In this document: positions 63,001 through 64,000 of the stretch, in pieces
Layout of the letters: each line of letters begins with the position of its first letter
How positions within the stretch are numbered: position 1 is the first letter of the stretch
Assembly (NCBI GenBank): GCA_014843695.1
Contig: CM026386.1
Location: 14,482,106-14,546,105 of the forward strand
Length of the DNA: 64,000 nt
From: Archivesica marissinica
Lineage: Eukaryota; Mollusca; Bivalvia; Venerida; Vesicomyidae
Direction of reading: 5' to 3'
Notes under the pieces: model-generated
Told to the model about the DNA's origin: nothing
Databases searched by the model: none
The model's input: only the letters and a program-made list of their open reading frames with translations
Made by a program: the position numbers and the translations under genes

Positions 63001-63709
63001 ATTAAGCAGACAACCTGCATTAAGCAACCATTTTCCAGATTCCAAATATGTTGTTTTATTATACAGTGTCCTCTATTAAGAGCCACTTTCTTGATTCCCT
63101 TGGCTGGCTGCTTAATAGAGGTTTGACGGTAGTTTAATTAATCTCATCTTGAGAAGTCGATCCTAATGAAATCCATCGCCATGAGTGAATGCGAAGGGGC
63201 CATGTGAATTACGTGTCGAAGGACACCATCGCTGATGTTCTAGTGGGACTTATATTCGCAACTCCCTCATTTAGCATATGTGGAGCATAAGAAGAAAGCT
63301 GGATGTTATGTGTGATCTGTTAATGCTTTGTCTTCATGTTCTGTTGTTATATTTTAGGTGTTGCTATGGGTATCTCTGGAAGTGACGTGAGTAAACAAGC
63401 TGCCGACATGATCTTGCTTGATGATAACTTTGCCTCTATCGTAACTGGTGTTGAGGAAGGCCGTCTCATCTTTGACAACTTAAAGAAGTCCATTGCATAC
63501 ACACTGACCTCCAACATTCCAGAAATCTCGCCATTCTTGTTGTTTATCTTACTGGACATTCCACTGCCACTGGGAACCATCACTATCTTGTGTATTGATT
63601 TGGGAACCGACATGGTACCGGCTATCTCCCTTGCGTACGAATCCGCCGAAAACGACATCATGAAGCGTTTGCCACGTGACCCGCTCCATGATAAACTTGT
63701 TAATGAAAG
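31862..63709 (+). CDS. ATP1A: Na+/K+-ATPase catalytic alpha subunit gene (15 exons seen, 3' end missing)
   Basis: The spliced exons give one uninterrupted frame of 856 codons plus 2 nt. The product is the plasma-membrane sodium pump: per ATP it exports 3 Na+ and imports 2 K+, working with a beta subunit. Landmarks in order: a lysine-rich N-terminus (about residues 29-39), M1-M2 (about 101-160), actuator-domain TGES (228-231), M3-M4 with PEGL (342-345), the phosphorylated Asp in DKTGT (D385), the nucleotide-binding KGAPER (517-522), TGDHPIT (626-632), TGDGVND (724-730), then M5-M6 with cation ligands S791, N792, E795, D820 and D824. All key residues are present. Family members are about 1,000-1,030 residues, so about 170 residues (M7-M10) lie outside the window. 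All introns are GT-AG and all phases match once a single exon 14 is used. The alternative, gastric-type H+/K+-ATPase, is less likely from overall similarity; this is judged from family knowledge, not a search. Confidence 0.97.
33215..33672 (+). mobile_element. Two adjacent SINE-like segments (family E tail)
   Basis: The first (about 33215-33460) has gggaagtatgtgagatggta and tactccggtttcctcccaca. The second (about 33480-33672) has a different body with ctcgtggcgatggattccat but the same gagtggttaatataagttgt tail. Different bodies on one tail suggest shared retrotransposition machinery. Confidence 0.6.
33830..34025 (+). mobile_element. SINE-like copy (family E)
   Basis: Shows gcttctcaccaatgcaacct, ggttcgatca, gggaagtatgcgagatggtc and the gagtgattaatataagttgt tail ending aaaataaataaag. 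Confidence 0.65.
34829..35108. mobile_element. hAT-type MITE with 8-bp target-site duplication
   Basis: A 280-bp element with termini CAGGGATCATTCTA and CTAGAATGAACCCTG. It is flanked by gactcagt (34821-34828) and gactcatt (35109-35116), an 8-bp duplication with one change. CAGGG ends with 8-bp duplication are typical of hAT elements. Related copies: about 36590-36850 and 52505-52773 (reverse), plus a partial copy just right of this one. Confidence 0.8.
35341..36308. mobile_element. TTAA-flanked MITE split by a second element
   Basis: Ends TTAACCCTTTCCCCCATAGA and its near complement at about 36290-36308. The outer parts match the 230-250-bp MITEs at 39611 and 53950. The interior is replaced by the TA element at 35392-36129. 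Confidence 0.75.
35392..36129. mobile_element. TA-flanked TIR element nested in the TTAA MITE
   Basis: A 24-bp perfect inverted repeat (starts CGGGTTGTTTTACAATCAGG) bounds 738 bp, with TA directly outside both ends (35390-35391, 36130-36131). No transposase frame. TA duplication suggests a Tc1/mariner-like, non-autonomous element. Confidence 0.8.
36590..36850. mobile_element. hAT-type MITE copy
   Basis: Starts CAGGGCTCAAGCTA and ends CTAGAATGAGCCCTG, with the internal ttgggagaagtgag and gtgtatcttactggacaata segments shared with 34829-35108. The flanks share acaaca but a clean 8-bp duplication is not visible. Confidence 0.7.
37444..37733 (+). mobile_element. Complete tRNA-derived SINE (family A) with perfect 12-bp TSD
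   Basis: Flanked by ACTATTAATTGA at 37432-37443 and 37734-37745. The head is tRNA-like: box A tagtccagtggtaacatgct, an arm ctggactggtaatccag with a Thr-like GGT at the anticodon position, and box B ggttcgatcc. The body and tail (gtaacaccg-type region to gataaataaacgtaaaa) match copies at 24.1, 30.0 and 52.4 kb. The perfect duplication suggests recent insertion. Confidence 0.9.
38355..38815 (+). mobile_element. tRNA-derived SINE (family D) interrupted by a MITE
   Basis: The head gcctccgtggttgggtgacc lies left of the MITE. The remainder (caaatcacttgccactcacc, box B ggttcaaatcc, and a tail with gactttaatcccccgc and caaacaaacaaac) resumes right of it. The same head region occurs at 63.75 kb without the insertion. 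Confidence 0.75.
38389..38615. mobile_element. piggyBac-like MITE at a TTAA site
   Basis: A 227-bp element starting CCCTTTCAACACCA and ending TGGTGTTGAAAGAG, with TTAA on both sides (38385-38388, 38616-38619). Removing it and one TTAA restores the SINE head. The interior has the gatgagacggctca-type palindrome seen in the copy at 46513. Confidence 0.85.
39611..39942. mobile_element. TTAA-family MITE with duplicated 3' end
   Basis: Starts TAACCCTTTCCTTCATAGA and reaches ctatgagggaaaggg near 39852. The last 90 bp or so (from aacattggtttggctactac) are then repeated, ending at about 39940. The flanking sequence aatagaatgctgaccttgca is also present on both sides. Confidence 0.7.
40113..40289 (+). 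CDS. ATP1A: ATP1A exon 2: lysine-rich N-terminal region
   Basis: This 59-codon exon (residues 12-70) follows ttttccag and ends ATG|gtatgt. It contains the lysine-rich stretch KKKGKKGKK and then the conserved DELKQEL and [18 protein letters not shown], typical of the cytosolic N-terminus before M1. Phase is 0 at both ends. The last part of the exon, with its donor, is the template for the tandem copies filling the start of intron 2. Confidence 0.95.
40300..40930. repeat. 65-bp minisatellite made from the exon 2/intron 2 boundary
   Basis: About 10 units of 65 bp, plus shortened ones of about 35 bp, each containing gaactctacagtagactaaa and ctgaccctaacatggtacgt. This is the last part of exon 2 followed by its donor and the first intronic bases. 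Unit 0 is the real exon end (40225-40300). Copies differ from the exon by a few changes, for example caccgac to cactgac, and mostly gtacgt instead of gtatgt at the donor. Confidence 0.95.
40931..41472 (+). other. Rest of ATP1A intron 2
   Basis: Unique AT-rich intronic sequence after the exon-derived array; no other feature recognised apart from the acceptor of exon 3. Confidence 0.7.
41473..41676 (+). CDS. ATP1A: ATP1A exon 3: N-terminal region and M1
   Basis: Sixty-eight codons (residues 71-138), from tatttcag| to AAC|gtgagt. It reads [19 protein letters not shown], the TPEW motif, then [20 protein letters not shown] (M1) and the start of the M1-M2 extracellular loop. Residues Q127 and N138 align with Q111 and N122 of mammalian numbering, the two border positions that govern cardiac-glycoside affinity. 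Both are the residues of sensitive pumps. Phase 0 at both ends. Confidence 0.97.
41677..42296 (+). other. ATP1A intron 3, left part
   Basis: Contains a tRNA-like SINE at about 41738-41975 (box A gtggctaaggcgtccgccta, box B ggtttgaatcg) between two (TA)n runs, then unique sequence up to the exon 4-derived array. Confidence 0.65.
42297..45594. repeat. 62/74-bp minisatellite made from the intron 3/exon 4 boundary
   Basis: About 48 units, each containing tctatgtctcgttacag followed by TTGTATTTAGGTATTGTGCT, i.e. the exon 4 acceptor plus exon start, then gtgcatggtatacatg. The 74-bp type retains gactggtgtcgtg, the 62-bp type lacks 12 bp of it. Units are close to identical. The last unit is the genuine acceptor and first 39 nt of exon 4. 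Short overlapping open frames here simply repeat this unit. Confidence 0.97.
45556..45669 (+). CDS. ATP1A: ATP1A exon 4: M2 and stalk
   Basis: Thirty-eight codons (residues 139-176) after cgttacag|, ending CAG|gtaaga. It encodes [13 protein letters not shown] (M2) and the near-invariant [13 protein letters not shown] stretch leading to the actuator domain. Phase 0 at both ends. The acceptor and the first 39 nt are repeated dozens of times in the preceding intron. This copy is the real exon because it alone continues into [10 protein letters not shown] and a donor. Confidence 0.97.
45670..46896 (+). other. ATP1A intron 4
   Basis: Mostly unique sequence; holds the TTAA MITE at 46513-46745. Confidence 0.8.
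46513..46745. mobile_element. piggyBac-like MITE at a TTAA site (inverse of 38389 copy)
   Basis: Starts CCCATTCAACACCA and ends TGGTGTTGAAAGGG, 233 bp, with TTAA at 46509-46512 and 46746-46749. Near-identical in the opposite orientation to 38389-38615. A central palindrome surrounds gctcgtcacgagc. Confidence 0.85.
46897..47031 (+). CDS. ATP1A: ATP1A exon 5: actuator domain, first part
   Basis: Forty-five codons (residues 177-221) between acatttcag| and AAG|gtacag. It contains [19 protein letters not shown], the conserved actuator-domain core upstream of TGES. Phase 0 at both ends. Confidence 0.96.
47032..47893 (+). other. ATP1A intron 5
   Basis: No mobile element recognised; a short inverted motif built on gtcagacaaa occurs about 47515-47605. 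Confidence 0.65.
47894..48011 (+). CDS. ATP1A: ATP1A exon 6: actuator domain with TGES
   Basis: 118 nt (residues 222-260 plus 1 nt) between gtttag| and GAAG|gttggt. It contains [12 protein letters not shown], with the TGES loop (228-231) that drives dephosphorylation of E2P, then [20 protein letters not shown]. The donor gttggt is a weaker match than its neighbours. Ends in phase 1. Confidence 0.96.
48326..48503. mobile_element. TA-flanked MITE next to the exon 7 acceptor
   Basis: Termini TACTGTCAAACCTG and CAGGTTTTACTGTA with TA at both edges; interior with ggctgcttaat motifs. It is the reverse of the 16698 and 62970 copies. Its right end is about 25 nt before exon 7. Confidence 0.7.
48529..48797 (+). 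CDS. ATP1A: ATP1A exon 7: M3-M4 with PEGL cation-site motif
   Basis: 269 nt (residues 261-350) between atttaatag| and ACA|gtgagt. It encodes the end of the actuator domain ([16 protein letters not shown]), M3 ([20 protein letters not shown]) and M4 ([20 protein letters not shown]). E343 in PEGL is a cation-coordinating residue (E327 in mammalian numbering). Returns to phase 0. A MITE ends about 25 nt before this exon. Confidence 0.97.
48900..49715. repeat. 34-bp minisatellite in intron 7
   Basis: About 24 copies of a 34-bp unit containing gccaggtgtttatatcatct followed by gtacctaacaacca. It starts about 100 bp after the exon 7 donor. No relation to exon 7 sequence seen. Confidence 0.95.
49873..50071 (+). 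CDS. ATP1A: ATP1A exon 8: phosphorylation site DKTGT
   Basis: 199 nt (residues 351-416 plus 1 nt) between cttcag| and TCTA|gtaagt. It starts [14 protein letters not shown] and contains [21 protein letters not shown]385 is the Asp phosphorylated from ATP, the defining residue of P-type ATPases. The end, [10 protein letters not shown], leads into the nucleotide-binding domain. Confidence 0.98.
50072..51103 (+). other. ATP1A intron 8
   Basis: Unique sequence, plus a diverged TACAGTCAA-type MITE at about 50805-51045 (ends acagtcaagcttg and caagtttgactgta). Confidence 0.6.
51104..51215 (+). CDS. ATP1A: ATP1A exon 9: nucleotide-binding domain
   Basis: 112 nt (residue 417 to part of 454) between catttcag| and AAGAG|gtatgc. 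It reads [20 protein letters not shown] and ends VPVLKR, a conserved segment of the ATP-binding domain. The split codons with exons 8 and 10 both restore correctly (AAC and AGA). Confidence 0.95.
51216..52221 (+). other. ATP1A intron 9
   Basis: Holds the SINE at 51313-51586. The remaining 600 bp or so is unique; an open frame on each strand near 51920-52175 has no recognisable homology and is not called. Confidence 0.65.
51313..51586 (+). mobile_element. tRNA-derived SINE (family B) with perfect 11-bp TSD
   Basis: Flanked by TATCTAATTCA at 51302-51312 and 51587-51597. Box A gtggtcgagtggttacggtc with a long variable arm (Leu/Ser-type layout) and box B ggttcgagccc, then ggcagtttcttacggagttt and a tail ending ccgaaatataacataat. 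Confidence 0.9.
52222..52354 (+). CDS. ATP1A: ATP1A exon 10: nucleotide-binding domain
   Basis: 133 nt (residues 454-498) between taacag| and CAG|gtttgt. It carries [14 protein letters not shown] and [14 protein letters not shown], both family hallmarks of the N domain. Ends in phase 0. Confidence 0.96.
52390..52773 (-). mobile_element. SINE family A fragment joined to a hAT-type MITE, reverse
   Basis: At 52390-52510 the reverse strand matches the SINE A tail region (ggcaaccggtagcgac, cgtaaaagaaccagaagaga). At 52511-52773 the reverse strand matches the MITE of 34829-35108, starting from cagggatcattttagagggc. The junction lies inside both elements, so one truncated the other. Confidence 0.7.
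52797..53130. repeat. 23-bp minisatellite in intron 10
   Basis: About 14 copies of ttgccatatatccaacaact+gcc, with a ttgcc/gtgcc variant in blocks. It ends about 20 nt before exon 11 and so occupies the branch-point region of this intron. Confidence 0.95.
53151..53343 (+). CDS. ATP1A: ATP1A exon 11: KGAPER nucleotide site
   Basis: 193 nt (residues 499-562 plus 1 nt) between tttccag| and CTTG|gtatgg. It contains [17 protein letters not shown], with K517 (K501 in mammalian numbering) in the ATP pocket, and ends [12 protein letters not shown] 23-bp minisatellite stops about 20 nt before the exon. The frame is open back into that array, but only the spliced start gives conserved sequence. Confidence 0.97.
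53560..53912. mobile_element. hAT-type MITE with perfect 8-bp TSD
   Basis: A 353-bp element starting TAGGGATGGCAACAAATA and ending CGTTGTCATCCCTA, flanked by ATAATAAT at 53552-53559 and 53913-53920. Subterminal cgaatattc motifs near both ends. No coding capacity. Confidence 0.85.
53950..54180. mobile_element. TTAA-family MITE, reverse of 39611 copy
   Basis: Starts CCCTTTCCCTCATAGA and ends TCTATGAAGGAAAGGG, with TTAA to the right (54181-54184) and TTTA to the left. The interior matches 39611-39859 in reverse. Confidence 0.75.
54553..54728 (+). CDS. ATP1A: ATP1A exon 12: N/P domain hinge
   Basis: 176 nt (residues 563-621) between gttacag| and AAG|gtgaga. It reads [18 protein letters not shown] and then [20 protein letters not shown] and KCRSAGIK, the conserved DPPR hinge returning the chain to the phosphorylation domain. 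Ends in phase 0. Confidence 0.97.
54729..55786 (+). other. ATP1A intron 12
   Basis: Holds the SINE at 55205-55466 and a segment (54890-55090) rich in gccaattg / tggcgc motifs. No coding content recognised. Confidence 0.7.
55205..55466 (+). mobile_element. tRNA-derived SINE (family B) with perfect 12-bp TSD
   Basis: Flanked by AGCTAAAATGAG at 55193-55204 and 55467-55478. Sequence closely matches 51313-51586, including box A, box B (ggttcgagccc) and the ttggcagtttcttacggagg body. Confidence 0.9.
55787..55923 (+). CDS. ATP1A: ATP1A exon 13: P domain, TGDHPIT
   Basis: 137 nt (residues 622-666 plus 2 nt) between gttacag| and CATC|gtaagt. It reads [20 protein letters not shown] and ends [12 protein letters not shown] (626-628) lies in the phosphorylation-domain active site. 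Ends in phase 2, which needs exon 14 to complete codon 667 (TC+T, Ser). Confidence 0.97.
55924..56796 (+). other. ATP1A intron 13, left part
   Basis: Includes a tandem duplication of about 131 bp (about 55975-56228) carrying gtggcagtggtgtccatcag and ggattagtccaatgttgtaa, and a reverse SINE-like tail near 56490-56570 (cttacaacttatattaatca). Confidence 0.7.
56797..60020. repeat. AT-rich minisatellite in intron 13
   Basis: About 75 units of (TA)n of variable length followed by gtgtactctctacatcctaa. The (TA)n length changes from unit to unit and small indels are common. It ends about 40 nt before exon 14 copy 1 and reappears just left of exon 14 copy 2 (61628-61704). Confidence 0.96.
60062..60279 (+). 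CDS. ATP1A: ATP1A exon 14, first copy: P domain, TGDGVND
   Basis: 218 nt (residues 667-739 plus 1 nt) between tgttacag| and ATTG|gtatgt. It contains [40 protein letters not shown] and the Mg2+-binding hinge TGDGVND (724-730). It lies about 40 nt after a 3.2-kb AT-rich array. An identical copy lies 1,684 bp downstream across an assembly gap. The exon enters in phase 2 and leaves in phase 1, so only one copy can be used per transcript. Confidence 0.95.
60400..60627. repeat. TATATTGTAT-type repeat in intron 14, first copy (cut by gap)
   Basis: Short tandem mix of tatattgtatta and tatattgtat from about 60440, preceded by A(12). It runs into the 1,000-N gap. Matches 62085-62311 almost base for base. 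Confidence 0.95.
60628..61627. other. Assembly gap (1,000 N)
   Basis: Exactly 1,000 unknown bases, conventional length, between the two exon 14 copies. The right edge resumes in the intron 13 array, i.e. upstream of where the left edge stopped. Confidence 0.99.
61628..61704. repeat. Intron 13 array resuming after the gap
   Basis: Two units of (TA)n plus gtgtactctctacatcctaa identical in kind to 56797-60020, leading into exon 14 copy 2. Confidence 0.95.
61746..61963 (+). CDS. ATP1A: ATP1A exon 14, second identical copy
   Basis: This is the same 218-nt exon with the same flanking intron on both sides, located after the 1,000-N gap. I see no base difference in the exon. In the flank, only position 60601 (a) versus 62285 (g) was noticed to differ. 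Splicing both copies in tandem would shift the frame. The most economical reading is an unresolved contig overlap or the other haplotype; a recent genuine duplication is possible. Confidence 0.6.
62100..62655. repeat. TATATTGTAT-type repeat in intron 14, second copy
   Basis: About 540 bp of alternating tatattgtat and tatattgtatta units. Open frames rich in I, L and Y ([12 protein letters not shown]) are periodic artefacts. Confidence 0.95.
62656..63357 (+). other. Rest of ATP1A intron 14
   Basis: Contains a short direct duplication (gtaatcagtaattggttatc at about 62681 and 62752), the TA-flanked MITE at 62970-63131, and unique sequence to the exon 15 acceptor. Confidence 0.7.
62970..63131. 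mobile_element. TA-flanked MITE (TACAGTCAAAC family)
   Basis: Ends TACACTCAAACCTG and GGTTTGACGGTA; interior ccattaagcag and ggctggctgcttaatag as in 16698-16888. Confidence 0.65.
63358..63709 (+). CDS. ATP1A: ATP1A exon 15: M5-M6 cation-binding helices
   Basis: 352 nt (residues 740-856 plus 2 nt) between attttag| and GAAAG|gtatgt. It reads [20 protein letters not shown], then [20 protein letters not shown] (M5) and [20 protein letters not shown] (M6). S791, N792, E795, D820 and D824 correspond to the Na+/K+ ligands of mammalian pumps. It ends KLVNER in phase 2. The next exon (M7 onward) is not in the window. Confidence 0.97.
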
Positions 63710-63744
63710 GTATGTGTGGCTATGGAATATCATTGTAGAACTTG

Positions 63745-63965
63745 TGGTATAAACAGTGCTTATGATCGTTTGCTTCAAATCACTTGCCCCTCACTGTTGC
63801 AGGTTCGAATCTCGCTGGGGGTGTCAAATTCTTTCACGTGAGGAAGCTATCCAGCTGGGTTTCGGAAAGTTGGTGGTTCTATCCGTGTGCCCGTCCGTGC
63901 TTGCAATACTTATGGATGACGACCTGTGTCTGAAATACTGCTTGGATGGATCCCACCAGAAAAAA
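63745..63965 (+). mobile_element. SINE family D-related copy in intron 15
   Basis: Shares tcaaatcacttgcc-ctcac and box B caggttcgaatctcgc with the element at 38.6 kb, followed by a tatccagctggg body like that of 30.3 kb. The start of intron 15 is at 63710. Confidence 0.6.
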
Positions 63966-64000
63966 ACATTATGTTTAAAACTCCCACTTGCATATTAGTA

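Overview
This is eukaryotic (animal) genomic DNA. It carries one recognisable protein-coding gene, split into 15 visible exons on the + strand from about 31.86 kb to the end of the window. The gene encodes the Na+/K+-ATPase catalytic alpha subunit, a P-type (P2C) ATPase. The window stops within the gene, after transmembrane helix 6 and at about residue 857, so the exons for M7-M10 lie beyond position 64,000. GT-AG introns, tRNA-derived SINEs with target-site duplications, several MITE families and very abundant minisatellites point to a marine invertebrate. The protein looks lophotrochozoan, perhaps molluscan, but the species cannot be fixed from this sequence.

Layout: 1-15,595 is a large mosaic satellite of 54-bp and 34-bp units with higher-order duplications. 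15.6-17.4 kb is unique DNA with a TIR element, a SINE-like repeat and a MITE. 17.4-23.7 kb is a 44-46-bp satellite interrupted by a 1,000-N gap. 23.7-25.1 kb is unique DNA with SINE copies. 25.1-27.9 kb is a two-part 45-bp satellite. 27.9-31.5 kb is intergenic DNA with SINE fragments and a 17-bp minisatellite. About 31.56-31.86 kb is a promoter-like stretch (GC box, inverted CCAAT, E-box, two CRE-type sites). From there on is the ATPase gene. Its long introns hold more minisatellites, SINEs and MITEs, and a second 1,000-N gap lies beside exon 14.

The most unusual feature is in the introns on either side of exon 3. The array in intron 2 consists of copies of the 3' end of exon 2 plus its 5' splice site. 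The array in intron 3 (about 3.3 kb, roughly 48 copies) consists of copies of the 3' splice site plus the first 39 nt of exon 4. The real splice site is the exon-proximal unit of each array, so the spliceosome faces many near-identical decoy donors and acceptors. Other introns have unrelated arrays close to exon edges (introns 7, 10, 13, 14). Exon 14 appears twice, essentially identically, on either side of an assembly gap. Its 218-nt length would break the frame if both copies were used, so an assembly artefact is the likeliest explanation. The first gap shows similar re-use of flanking sequence.

Roughly half of the window is tandem repeat. The long open frames across those repeats, often on both strands, result from repeat periods divisible by three and are not treated as genes.
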